Assembly: GCF_000498495.1 (NCBI RefSeq)
Contig: NZ_AVCS01000040.1
Span: 1 to 32,452 of the forward strand
Source: Flavobacterium enshiense DK69
Lineage (GTDB): Bacteria > Bacteroidota > Bacteroidia > Flavobacteriales > Flavobacteriaceae
Reading direction: 5' to 3'
DNA: 32,452 nucleotides
The notes below the pieces were generated by a model. The model did not search any database and was not told where the DNA came from. It saw nothing but the letters and a program-made list of their open reading frames with translations. Of the stretch, positions 1 to 7,420 are shown piece after piece (positions within the stretch are counted from its first letter, which is position 1; every line of letters starts with the position of its first letter). A program made the position numbers and the translations under genes.

Positions 1-163
1 AACGTCCCGCCGGCTTTGTGTCAGGCGAGGATTTTTTATTACTGATGCTTACAAATATACCGAAAAGTTATAAAGGAAAAAGCCCAAAAGAAATAAGAAA
101 ATGCAAACACCAAGCCTTTACCGATAAATCCTGAAACCTCGCTTGCACAAAACCGCTGTTAGC
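1..163. repeat. attC-like cassette repeat 1 (subfamily A, left end cut by window edge)
   Basis: Hairpin-forming intercassette repeat. The left arm (CGGCTTTGTG, then GGCGAGG) pairs with the right arm (CCTCGC, then CACAAAACCG) near position 155, and the copy ends at the core GTTAGC (158-163). The centre holds ACAAATATA, which reads TATATTTGT on the minus strand, a full match to the Bacteroidota -7 element. The first bases of the repeat lie outside the window. Confidence 0.75.
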
Positions 164-171
164 AGTAGTGC

Positions 172-672
172 TTATTTTATTCCTAAATTTGCTTTGTCAT
201 TTACAATTATTCCTCTGGACTGTAAATCTTCTTTAAGTCTTTTCCAACTTTTGTCTTTTAAACTTTTTGAAGCAAATGATTTTGAATTATTATTAAAATT
301 AACTTTCAAGCAAATACCTGAGCGAAATTCACTTTCAAATTCAATTTCTTTTATACTCTCTACGCTAAAAGATTTTTCTTTCCAAAACCAAATAGGATTT
401 TTAATAATTAGGTGATTTTTACTCAAGACAAAGTAATTTAATTCGAAACTAAAAGCTAAAAAAAGAACTAAAGAGATCAAACACATAACGAAAAATAGAA
501 TAATTTTTTTTTCAAATCCAGATTCAGATTGTGGGAGAAAAAATACTGTGAGAGGTAGTGCTAAAGCAAAGTATAACTGAATTGCTTCTATATTCAGATA
601 ACTATTATCGTTATATATTTTTGGATTTTCTAAATTCTGAGTCATTCTAATTTGGATTTCGTCGATTCGCAT
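172..672 (-). CDS. Cassette-borne membrane protein, PH-like domain possible
   Basis: A 166-residue protein I cannot assign to a named family. Two hydrophobic segments lie back to back (about residues 32-45 and 55-75), followed by a basic, beta-rich tail of about 80 residues containing KNPIWFWKEKSFS and a run of alternating hydrophobics, an arrangement seen in bacterial membrane proteins with PH-like domains; that is inference. The gene fills its cassette almost completely: the stop lies 9 nt from the left core and the proposed ATG (672) overlaps the right terminal inverted sequence. A second ATG at residue 10 (645) is an equally plausible start. It is probably expressed from repeat 2 or as a lone cassette gene, with no operon partner. 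Confidence 0.65.
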   Translation of the reverse strand: MRIDEIQIRMTQNLENPKIYNDNSYLNIEAIQLYFALALPLTVFFLPQSESGFEKKIILFFVMCLISLVLFLAFSFELNYFVLSKNHLIIKNPIWFWKEKSFSVESIKEIEFESEFRSGICLKVNFNNNSKSFASKSLKDKSWKRLKEDLQSRGIIVNDKANLGIK

Positions 673-676
673 TACT

Positions 677-808
677 GCTAACGTCCCGCCAGCTTGCTGC
701 AGGTGGGGGTTGTTTTCCCAAAAGTATCAATTTAAGATTAAGTTTACAAACACAAAACCAACATTAAATTTAGCCCTAAAGCCCCACTTGCTGCAAACTG
801 CTGTTAGC
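677..808. repeat. attC-like cassette repeat 2 (subfamily B)
   Basis: Starts GCTAACGTCCCGCC and ends CTGCTGTTAGC. Arms GCTTGCTGCAGGTGGGG and CCCCACTTGCTGCAAAC pair with few mismatches. The centre differs from subfamily A (it contains AAGTTTACAAACACAAAACC) and matches the copy at 31665-31797 almost base for base. The minus strand reads TGTGTTTG where subfamily A has TATATTTG. Confidence 0.8.
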
Positions 809-816
809 AAACGTTT

Positions 817-1614
817 TTAATATATGTCTTTTTTCCAACGTTCTAAATTATTTAATCTTGCTTTTACAAGTCTTTTAGTTAACCAAGATTTTGATTCTAA
901 ATTTTCGTTTACCTGACTTAAAAAGTCCTCCTTAGTTAGGTTTGGACTTGTGAATTCTCCGTTATCATAGCAAAATTGACAAAATGCCAGGTTTTGTTCT
1001 CCGTTTTTATTTAAGCCATTTATTTTCATAGAGTTAAAGGATTTTCCACAGCTTTGACACCATTTGTATATTTTATCACTTTGCTTTACTTCAGTATTTA
1101 CGTTTTCATCTGTCATCCAAACAAACAATCCGATTAAGAAAAATATAAAGCCTAGAAGAATTATTTTCGAAAATGCTTTTTGATTGTTTTCAGAATATTT
1201 TTTCTCCACTTTTAAATTTTCGTCAAGCATATCTGCTTTTTTATGATACAGTTTATTTTCAAATTGGGACTGTTCATATAAAATCCAAATTTTATTTATT
1301 GAATCACTTACTAAAACAGCATTTTTGTCGCCACTTAAAATTTGATTAAAGTGTGTAGTTGAATCCTTTGAGTAAATAGGATTTTTGACACCATACTTTA
1401 TTGCCAGATCTTTGGATACACTTTTTAAATTATTGAGATGATTATCTATTTTCAATTCATTAATTGAAATAGAATCTCGCCATTGATTATACAAATCAAT
1501 TTTTTCAAAGTATTTTTCATCGCTTTGTTCGGAACGATATACGCCAAAGACAATCAAAAGAATGCCTAAAAGAACCAAAAGTTTGGATATTTTATCAGGT
1601 ATGTTTATACTCAT
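817..1614 (-). CDS. Cassette-borne membrane protein with C-terminal zinc ribbon
   Basis: 265 residues. A hydrophobic segment at about residues 11-26 and another at about 148-166 bracket a charged, probably extracytoplasmic region of about 120 residues. After the second segment comes a CQSCG...CQFCYDNGEF pattern (about residues 186-222), the signature of the short putative zinc-ribbon family in which two CxxC pairs bind zinc. The tail ends in a basic WLTKRLVKARLNNLERWKK helix. The function is unknown; membrane anchoring plus a cytoplasmic zinc ribbon suggests sensing or binding rather than catalysis. It is flanked by repeats 2 and 3 with no partner gene. Confidence 0.7.
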   Translation of the reverse strand: MSINIPDKISKLLVLLGILLIVFGVYRSEQSDEKYFEKIDLYNQWRDSISINELKIDNHLNNLKSVSKDLAIKYGVKNPIYSKDSTTHFNQILSGDKNAVLVSDSINKIWILYEQSQFENKLYHKKADMLDENLKVEKKYSENNQKAFSKIILLGFIFFLIGLFVWMTDENVNTEVKQSDKIYKWCQSCGKSFNSMKINGLNKNGEQNLAFCQFCYDNGEFTSPNLTKEDFLSQVNENLESKSWLTKRLVKARLNNLERWKKDIY

Positions 1615-1634
1615 AAAGTTTAAAAAAAATGTTT

Positions 1635-1795
1635 GCTAACGTCCCGCCGGCTTTGTGGCAGGTGGGGATTTTTATTACTGATGTTTACAAATATACCGAA
1701 AAGGTTGAAAGAAAAAGTTGAAAAATAGGAGAGAAGTGCAAACACTGACCTTTACCGATAAATCCTAAAACCCCACTTGCACAAAACCGCTGTTA
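1635..1795. repeat. attC-like cassette repeat 3 (subfamily A), left junction of the island
   Basis: Complete subfamily A copy: GCTAACGTCCCGCC at the left, arms CTTTGTG/GGTGGGG pairing with CCCCAC/CACAAAA, TATATTTG on the minus strand. Its right end is CCGCTGTTA followed by TCTCTAC instead of the GC or AC seen in every other copy, consistent with a foreign element starting right after GTTA. Confidence 0.8.
1780..1795. other. Putative attL of the integrated element
   Basis: CACAAAACCGCTGTTA here recurs as CACTAAACCGCTGTTA at 28833-28848, 15 of 16 identical. Joining the left repeat to the bases after the right copy recreates a normal repeat end (GTTAGCAGAAG) and a normal cassette junction, as expected for excision. 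Confidence 0.65.
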
Positions 1796-1831
1796 TCTCT
1801 ACTTTTTAATAGCAAGTTCCAAAATGCGCTA

Positions 1832-1976
1832 AAAGTACTGTATTTATTGGCTTTGTAAAAAATGAAAGAACAAATTAGTGCAACAAAAAGCATTAAAATA
1901 CTTGTTTTGTTGTACCTAATGTTGTACCTTAGTATCACGTTGCACTCGTTTGAATAGCTCGTATTTACAGTACTTT
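1832..1976. repeat. Perfect 11 bp inverted repeat near the element's left end
   Basis: AAAGTACTGTA (1832-1842) and its exact complement (1966-1976) frame the integrase upstream region and enclose the TGTTGTAC repeats. It could be a recombinase or regulator binding site; role unproven. Confidence 0.45.
1908..1929 (+). repeat. Tandem TGTTGTACCT pair, putative integrase arm sites (left)
   Basis: TGTTGTACCT at 1908-1917 and 1920-1929, with a third inverted TGTTGTAC at 2005-2012. The same paired motif occurs at the other end of the element (28756-28775). Short direct repeats inside both attachment ends are typical of arm-type sites bound by the N-terminal domain of phage-like tyrosine recombinases. 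Confidence 0.55.
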
Positions 1977-2031
1977 CACTCGTTTGCATTCCTTTGTAAA
2001 TATAGTACAACATTTCAAATTCTTGTATTTT

Positions 2032-3249
2032 ATGGCATCCATCAAATTAGTATTACGCACCAATCAGAAAGACCAAACCGGTCACAGTCCTTTGTACATC
2101 CGAGTTATAAAAGACAGAAAAGCGAAATTTATCACTACGGGAGTGAAGTTGAAAGAGAGTGAGTGGGATGAAGTAAAGCAGCGTGTAAAAAAGAACCATT
2201 CTAACAGCGCAAGGATGAACGCTAACCTTACACAAAAGATAGCCGATGCCGAAGCACAGGTAGCAGACATGGAACGCAAAGTAAAAACCGTTTCAAGTAA
2301 GAAGCTTAAAGAAGCTATTAAGGGAAAAGAAGTGCCAAACTTCTTTCAGTATGCCTACAAGCATTGTGAGAAAATTAGAGGTAATGTGTCGGTAGGAACG
2401 TATCGAAACTATTTAGTGTACCTGGAGAAGTTTGAAAAATGGGTAGGAAGTAAGGATGTGTTTTTTGATGATATCACTGTTTCCCTGCTTTTAAATTACA
2501 TCGGATACATGAGTAACACTTTAAAGAACGGACAAACCACACAGCGTTATTCTGTAATGATTCTGGCTATTATGTTCAAAGAAGCTATCAAAGAAGATTT
2601 GATTCCGGAATATATGTATCCGTTCAGCAAATTGACATTGAAGAAAGACACCGCCAAGCGAATGTTCTTAAAGAAAGACCAAATCGAAAAACTTATCAAT
2701 TCAGAAGTAAAAAAAGAATCCGCTGCTGAATTGGCAAAAAACATGTTTCTCTTTTCTATTTACGCAGGAGGTTTGCGTTTTGGGGATGTAGTCGAACTGC
2801 AATGGCATCATTTCAACGAAGAAGAAAGCCGTATTAAAAAACTCATTCGCAAAACAGACAGGGTTCACCAGTTTAAAATCGGTAAGGTTGCTCTGGATAT
2901 CATTCAGAAATACAAAAAGAAAAACCTACAACCAAACGATTTCATTTTTCCAATAACCAAGAATGAAGCCCTCTATTTCAAAAACGAAGAGTACCGTCAC
3001 GAACTGATTGAAAAAGCAAATAAAGCCTGTAATTTTCAACTAAACCGCATCGGTAAGAAGATGGAATTACCTTTCGCCTTAACGTTCCATTTAAGCCGCC
3101 ACACCTTTGCTACTAATGCATTAAATAACGGAATGCGCATCGAGCACGTTTCTAAACTTATGGATCATCAGGATATCAGCACCACACAGATATATGCCAA
3201 AATCATCAGCGAAGAATTAGATAAAGCTGTTGATGAATTTATCTACTAA
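2032..3249 (+). CDS. Tyrosine recombinase/integrase (Bacteroidota arm-domain type)
   Basis: Site-specific recombinase expected to integrate and excise the surrounding element. I start it at ATG 2032 (MASIKLVLRT), the usual beginning of this family; an in-frame ATG 48 nt upstream adds 16 residues unlike the family. The N-terminal beta-rich arm-binding region (about residues 1-80, containing GHSPLYIRVIKDRK) is followed by a SAM-like core-binding domain and a catalytic domain. Visible catalytic residues are R249 (GGLRFGD), H353-LS-R356, H379 (MDHQD) and the nucleophile Y388 (TQIYAK). Its length of 405 residues is normal. I see nothing specific to integron integrases. It lies at the left edge of the element beside the putative attL and arm repeats. 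Confidence 0.93.
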   Translation: MASIKLVLRTNQKDQTGHSPLYIRVIKDRKAKFITTGVKLKESEWDEVKQRVKKNHSNSARMNANLTQKIADAEAQVADMERKVKTVSSKKLKEAIKGKEVPNFFQYAYKHCEKIRGNVSVGTYRNYLVYLEKFEKWVGSKDVFFDDITVSLLLNYIGYMSNTLKNGQTTQRYSVMILAIMFKEAIKEDLIPEYMYPFSKLTLKKDTAKRMFLKKDQIEKLINSEVKKESAAELAKNMFLFSIYAGGLRFGDVVELQWHHFNEEESRIKKLIRKTDRVHQFKIGKVALDIIQKYKKKNLQPNDFIFPITKNEALYFKNEEYRHELIEKANKACNFQLNRIGKKMELPFALTFHLSRHTFATNALNNGMRIEHVSKLMDHQDISTTQIYAKIISEELDKAVDEFIY

Positions 3250-3350
3250 AATCTTAAAAAGTTGTGATACTAAAAATCCTAATGGCACGTTAATTGCAAA
3301 GTATTTTTTAAGTAGTTAAAATCTTACTTAAAAATTAGTAAAACATTATG

Positions 3351-3376
3351 AAATCCTTCGCAGAAGGATTTTTTTT
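3351..3376 (+). terminator. Rho-independent terminator after the integrase
   Basis: AAATCCTTC pairs perfectly with GAAGGATTT around a GCA loop and is followed by a T run (3369-3376). It lies 102 nt after the integrase stop and can also work on the other strand because of flanking A bases. Confidence 0.75.
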
Positions 3377-3507
3377 AATTTTTATTTTCGCTGAGAACTT
3401 GCAAGCAAAGTACTGAAAGATGAAAGCGAAATTAAGTCGAAAGCTACTTGAAAATAGAGAATAAAATGTAAGCCACAATCAACACTCAAAAAGCATATCA
3501 GAATTTT

Positions 3508-4407
3508 ATGGAACACAACTATCAAACCGCTTCATTTTTAGAGACGACTTCGGTGAATTCTACTACAACCCATACCTCAAATTTTGATATTATCCTTGAC
3601 CAAAACAATACTTTGCAAAACTATTGCGATGCTTTAATGCGAAAAATATTTGAGCTTCCGCACACCGAGTACCCGGCTTTTATCAACTATCAAACCAATT
3701 TAGTCAAGGAACCTACGCTTTGGTTAAACCATTTTGAAGAGTTGATTTCCAACAACGAAGACCAATTTACTGGAAAGAAAAGTCTATGTCGTTATCATAA
3801 ACTATTCAATCAAATTGAATTTAGACGTAAAGAGCTGCAATCTACGAGCGTAAAAGAGACTAAATCTAATACTCCAAAACGCTTAATCAATGCCGATTCC
3901 GAAGACCGTCATTTTTCCTTTTTTGAGGTAAAGAATCACATTGAAAAGCTCAATAGCTTTAACGAGAAGATCATCTATCTGAACGAAGAAATATTTGAGT
4001 ACAAACAAGCCGACATTATTTCCATTAACAAAAAGCTACAGAAATACGACGAACAATGCTTGCAGCTCATTGAGAAATTGCAGACTCTTCGAAAAATGAA
4101 AGCCGATTTCGAGAAAGAACAATCCGAAAACATTCAGCCAAAGAATACCAATGCAAAACTTCAATTCAATGGAAATGTAAATCAATTGGTTGATGTATTT
4201 TACCAACTCAACCGTGAATTGTTTGTAGAAGGAAAATCTTTTCTTGACGGGAACACCGGAGATATTGCCTTATTGATTGTAAACAACTTCTTAGACAAGG
4301 AAGGGAATGAAATAAGTCCTGATACTGTTAAAACCATTCTCACACCTTCAAGAACAGACAAACGTCCAAAACCTCACAAACGAATAGACATCGACAAAAT
4401 GCTATAA
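3508..4407 (+). CDS. Conserved-looking element protein of unknown function
   Basis: 299 residues, no domain I can name with confidence. The N-terminal half has aromatic-rich segments such as YPAFINYQTNLV and CRYHKLFNQIEFRRKEL, the middle (about residues 145-205) is strongly predicted coiled coil (repeated KLNSFNEK, EQCLQLIEKLQTLRKMK), and the tail ends in a basic KRPKPHKRIDIDKML. The gene sits between the integrase and the replication genes and has its own terminator, a position often held by small regulators of Bacteroidota mobile elements. No catalytic motif is apparent; a DNA-binding or structural role is guesswork. Confidence 0.75.
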   Translation: MEHNYQTASFLETTSVNSTTTHTSNFDIILDQNNTLQNYCDALMRKIFELPHTEYPAFINYQTNLVKEPTLWLNHFEELISNNEDQFTGKKSLCRYHKLFNQIEFRRKELQSTSVKETKSNTPKRLINADSEDRHFSFFEVKNHIEKLNSFNEKIIYLNEEIFEYKQADIISINKKLQKYDEQCLQLIEKLQTLRKMKADFEKEQSENIQPKNTNAKLQFNGNVNQLVDVFYQLNRELFVEGKSFLDGNTGDIALLIVNNFLDKEGNEISPDTVKTILTPSRTDKRPKPHKRIDIDKML

Positions 4408-4415
4408 AACAAAAG

Positions 4416-4452
4416 AGTCCTACAAGACCTTTTCAGGACTTTAGGACTTTTT
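4416..4452 (+). terminator. Likely terminator
   Basis: AGTCCT (4416-4421) can pair with either of two AGGACT copies (4435-4440 or 4443-4448), the second followed by TTTTT. It closes the 3508-4407 transcription unit. Confidence 0.55.
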
Positions 4453-4496
4453 GCTACTTCACACATTTGCACCATAAACTTTTAAAATCTTAAAAA

Positions 4497-4775
4497 ATGG
4501 ATGCAATTATCTTAACAAAAGACCAGTACAACGAAATCCTAGCACGTTTAGAATCTATTTCGCACCAAATCAACACTAAGGCAGACCCAAAGAAAGAAAC
4601 CTTCCTGGACAATCAGGAGTTTCTTTTATTGCTTAAAATTTCCAAACGCACCGCACAAACCTGGAGAGACGAAGGACGAATTTCCTTTAGCCAAGTAGGA
4701 AACAAAATCTACTACAAACTATCTGATGTAGAGAAGTTAATGGTGGAGCATTACAACAAAGCTTTCAAAAAGTAA
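4497..4775 (+). CDS. Helix-turn-helix (excisionase/MerR-like) protein
   Basis: 92 residues. After a short N-terminal helix, the segment at about residues 38-85 (EFLLLLKISKRTAQTWRDEGRISFSQVGNKIYYKLSDVEKLM) follows the winged helix-turn-helix plan of excisionases: helix, TAQTW recognition turn, then a Y-Y-K-L wing and a final helix. Such small proteins in Bacteroidota mobile elements regulate excision or replication genes and bind DNA in the cytoplasm. It heads the unit with the Cys-rich peptide and primase genes, so it may control them. ATG 4497 is preceded by an A-rich leader. Confidence 0.85.
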   Translation: MDAIILTKDQYNEILARLESISHQINTKADPKKETFLDNQEFLLLLKISKRTAQTWRDEGRISFSQVGNKIYYKLSDVEKLMVEHYNKAFKK

Positions 4776-4779
4776 CAGT

Positions 4780-4857
4780 ATGAAACAGTGTAACGGAACC
4801 TGTGAAACTTGCGACTGCAAGCCTAAAAACATTCAAAACTCTAATTCCAAACCATGA
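4780..4857 (+). CDS. 25-residue Cys-rich peptide
   Basis: Short reading frame MKQCNGTCETCDCKPKN... ending in PKNIQNSNSKP. It contains four Cys within ten residues (C4, C8, C11, C13), a spacing able to bind a metal ion. It begins 5 nt after the stop of the helix-turn-helix gene, and its stop overlaps the primase ATG as ATGA (4854-4857), the classic sign of translational coupling. It may be a real microprotein or simply a leader that couples translation of the primase. Nothing in its sequence gives a function. Confidence 0.5.
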   Translation: MKQCNGTCETCDCKPKNIQNSNSKP

Positions 4858-6950
4858 TAACCATATTCAAAAACTTCAACGAGGTAGTGGAACACAAATC
4901 CATACCCGGCATCCTTCAGGAAATCAAAACCGGAAAATATAGACCCGGGATAACATACTTGCGAAAATCATTAGCCGAGAACAAACTCGAAGCTTACGAA
5001 AAAGCCAAGAAATCCTTGCCGGCTTTCACACCTTCCGGAAAGTTTGAAGGTGGTCGTAAAATGGAATTCCTAAAGGAATACTCCAATATCATCATTCTGG
5101 ACATCGACAAATTAAGTGCCGAATCATTAAACAAAGCCAAACATGGTGCCAATCAAAGCGAATACACCTTGGCAAGTTTCATTAGTCCTTCCGGGAATGG
5201 TTTGAAAATTTTAGTCAAAACCGACAATGATAAAGCCAATCACAAAGAAACCTTTTTGCTGGTTCAGGCACATTATGAAAACCTTTTAAGTTTAGAAATC
5301 GACAAATCCGGCAAAGATGTTACCCGATTATGTTTCTATTCCTATGACGAGAATTTGTATCACAATCCCGATGCAAAAGTCTTTTCAAGTAAACCGGAAC
5401 AACTACGTCAAACTGAGCTTGTTTCAGTTTCTCCACTGCAAACCGAAACTGCGACTACGACTAACTTTGAAGCTATCTACAACCACTGCATAAAATTCAC
5501 CGAAAAAAAAGTGCAATTCGTGAATGGTAGCCGAAACGTATTCGTTCACCAACTCGCATGCAACTTAAACCGAAAGGCAGTGCCGTTGGAACTGGCTCTA
5601 AATTACATTCAAAATGACTTTGGTTACGACGAAAAAGAAGTAGCCCAAACCGTAAACAGTGCCTATGGAAATTTGCATGAATTTGGTAAAAGCGAAAAAT
5701 CAGAATCGGTTAAGAAAGAAAAGAAAAAGGATAACTTTTCAATAACGGACACAACAGAAGACGATGACGACGACAAACCTCGACCAACCCAAATCGACAA
5801 ACTTGAAACTTTCTTATCCTGTAAATACGTCTTCCGGCACAACATCGTTTCCGGTAAGTTAGAGTTCCAATATTTCGGAAAAAAGAAATGGAATGTAATG
5901 AACGATTTCATTGAAAACTCAATGCTTCGCGAATGTTTAAAAGGAAGAATAAAAACAAACCTTTCCTCACTCCGAAATTTGTTGTATTCCGATTTCTGTC
6001 CGTTGTACAATCCCTTCGAGGATTACTTCAACAATTTACCTGGATACGATGAAAAAGAAGACTATATCACACAATTAGCCGACACAATCAGTACAACAAA
6101 ACAAGAACTTTGGCAGCAATGTTTTAAAAAATGGTTGGTGGCAATGGTAGGCTGTGTTTTGGATGAAAAAGTTATCAATCACACGGTAATTGTCTTCAGT
6201 GGGAAACAAGGACTTGGTAAAACAACATGGGTAGAAAAACTGATTCCAAAACCATTGAAAGAACATCTTTTTTCGGGAACCATAAACCCCAACAACAAAG
6301 ATACCTTAGTACAGCTTTCAGAGTGCATGCTTATCAATTTGGACGAGTTAGAAAACCTAAACCGTTCCGAAATTGGCTCACTAAAAGAAATCATTACCAA
6401 AACTCAAATAAGAATGCGAAGAGCATACGGACACAACAACGAAACTATGCCAAGAAGAGCATCCTTTGCCGGAAGTGTAAACACTGCCCAGTTCCTTAAC
6501 GATAGTACAGGAAGCAGACGTTTCCTTTGTTTTGAAGTGGAAAATATTCAATACCAACACGAAGTGGATATTAACCTGGTTTACGCACAGGCTCTGAAAT
6601 TGTTCAAAGAAGGATTTCGTTTTTGGTTCGATCAGGAAGAAATCAAATCCATAACCGCTAACAACGAACAATACCAACTCCGAAGCCCTGAAGAAGAGTT
6701 GTTATTAACGTGGTTTGAGCCATGTGAAAAAGAGGCAGCCAACAATTACTTAAATGCTTCCCAAATCGCCGCAAAACTAGCTGACAGAGCAAAACTGAAT
6801 ATCAACGATGGGACAGTAAATAAATTGGGTAAAGCATTAAAAAAACATAACTTCCTCAGACTAAAAAAGAACGGGATATTTGTCTATGCTTTAATCGAAA
6901 ACTCATACGAAGAAGTGGATATCCGGAACAAAGAAATGACAGAGGAGTAA
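4854..6950 (+). CDS. Primase-helicase fusion (BT4734-like N-terminal domain + VirE-type P-loop domain)
   Basis: 698 residues, a typical replication protein of Bacteroidota mobile elements. The N-terminal domain (about 1-160) carries LDID at 82-85 (a DxD resembling the catalytic acids of archaeo-eukaryotic-type primases) and SPSGNGLK, matching the BT4734-like/VirE N-terminal family. A variable acidic linker (EDDDDD near 300) leads to the VirE-family helicase core with Walker A SGKQGLGKTT (G450-T458), Walker B NLDE (D497-E498) and the family motif NDSTGSRRFLCFEV. The cytoplasmic role is probably priming and unwinding to replicate the excised element. It is translationally coupled to the upstream peptide and followed by a palindrome-rich non-coding block that may be the origin. 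Confidence 0.9.
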   Translation: MITIFKNFNEVVEHKSIPGILQEIKTGKYRPGITYLRKSLAENKLEAYEKAKKSLPAFTPSGKFEGGRKMEFLKEYSNIIILDIDKLSAESLNKAKHGANQSEYTLASFISPSGNGLKILVKTDNDKANHKETFLLVQAHYENLLSLEIDKSGKDVTRLCFYSYDENLYHNPDAKVFSSKPEQLRQTELVSVSPLQTETATTTNFEAIYNHCIKFTEKKVQFVNGSRNVFVHQLACNLNRKAVPLELALNYIQNDFGYDEKEVAQTVNSAYGNLHEFGKSEKSESVKKEKKKDNFSITDTTEDDDDDKPRPTQIDKLETFLSCKYVFRHNIVSGKLEFQYFGKKKWNVMNDFIENSMLRECLKGRIKTNLSSLRNLLYSDFCPLYNPFEDYFNNLPGYDEKEDYITQLADTISTTKQELWQQCFKKWLVAMVGCVLDEKVINHTVIVFSGKQGLGKTTWVEKLIPKPLKEHLFSGTINPNNKDTLVQLSECMLINLDELENLNRSEIGSLKEIITKTQIRMRRAYGHNNETMPRRASFAGSVNTAQFLNDSTGSRRFLCFEVENIQYQHEVDINLVYAQALKLFKEGFRFWFDQEEIKSITANNEQYQLRSPEEELLLTWFEPCEKEAANNYLNASQIAAKLADRAKLNINDGTVNKLGKALKKHNFLRLKKNGIFVYALIENSYEEVDIRNKEMTEE

Positions 6951-6999
6951 CTCTTCAAGAAAGTAGCTTTAAAACACATCATTTTGCATTCAATTCATA

Positions 7000-7202
7000 G
7001 GGTAAGGAGGGTAAGCAAAAAACGTTGAAACTTTTTTCGTTTTTTTCTAAAATTAAAAATCGGGCAACATAAGACTATTGCAATGCAAATCAGAACACAA
7101 CTTGTTCCGGTTTGCATTGTTTTTAGCGGTTAAATCCGTTTTCGTTAAGCAAAAAATATTTCATTATGTTTCCTATGAAAATTGCTTACCCTGCTTACCC
7201 TT
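7000..7202. repeat. Outer inverted repeat with GGGTAAG tandem units
   Basis: GGGTAAGGAGGGTAAGCAA (7000-7018) matches the reverse complement of 7182-7200 at 18 of 19 positions. Each arm holds two GGGTAAG copies 9 bp apart. Iteron-like arms enclosing a hairpin, directly behind a primase gene, suggest a replication origin or a strong regulatory site. Confidence 0.6.
7081..7124 (+). terminator. Long hairpin followed by T run
   Basis: CAATGCAAATCAGAACA (7081-7097) pairs with 7103-7119 over 17 bp with only a few mismatches and a 5-nt loop, followed by TTTTT. It can terminate transcription from the primase gene 130 bp upstream; it may instead be part of an origin. Confidence 0.5.
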
Positions 7203-7218
7203 GTTAATAACTCTTTCT

Positions 7219-7248
7219 TTTGCACCTCGTTGCTTTTTTGTATAATTG
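7219..7248 (+). promoter_or_regulatory. Candidate Bacteroidota promoter for the methyltransferase operon
   Basis: TTTG (7219-7222), an 18 bp spacer, then TATAATTG (7241-7248), one mismatch from TAnnTTTG. It would give a leader of about 165 nt before ATG 7421. Confidence 0.45.
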
Positions 7249-7420
7249 TAAATAAAATCAAACTATTTTTCTGACAGAATTATTTTGCTGTAAGAGAGCT
7301 AGGAAGTCTTTAGAAAACAAGTATGTTTTTTCAAGATAAATAATAGTCAGAAGTTTAAAGAATAAAGTACTTATTGCAAGCCAGACACAAACGAAGTTTG
7401 TTGTAAAACAAAAAGAAAAA

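Larger units (their letters stand above)
6951..7420. other. Non-coding block between primase and defence genes (nested palindromes, promoter)
   Basis: 470 bp without a credible gene. It holds an outer 19 bp inverted repeat with tandem GGGTAAG units, a central 17 bp hairpin, a candidate promoter, and a small ACAAAC-gaa-GTTTGT palindrome at 7387-7401 just before the methyltransferase ATG. Confidence 0.7.

Noticed and set aside
2032..3249. Recombinase considered as an integron integrase (IntI)
   Set aside because: It has the Bacteroidota arm-binding N-terminus and the ordinary tyrosine-recombinase layout; I see no IntI-type extra insert near the catalytic patch, and it lies inside the island rather than at an array head.
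7387..7401. ACAAAC-gaa-GTTTGT palindrome as an R-M control-protein box
   Set aside because: The arms are only 6 bp and no C-protein gene is near; this is too weak for its own call.
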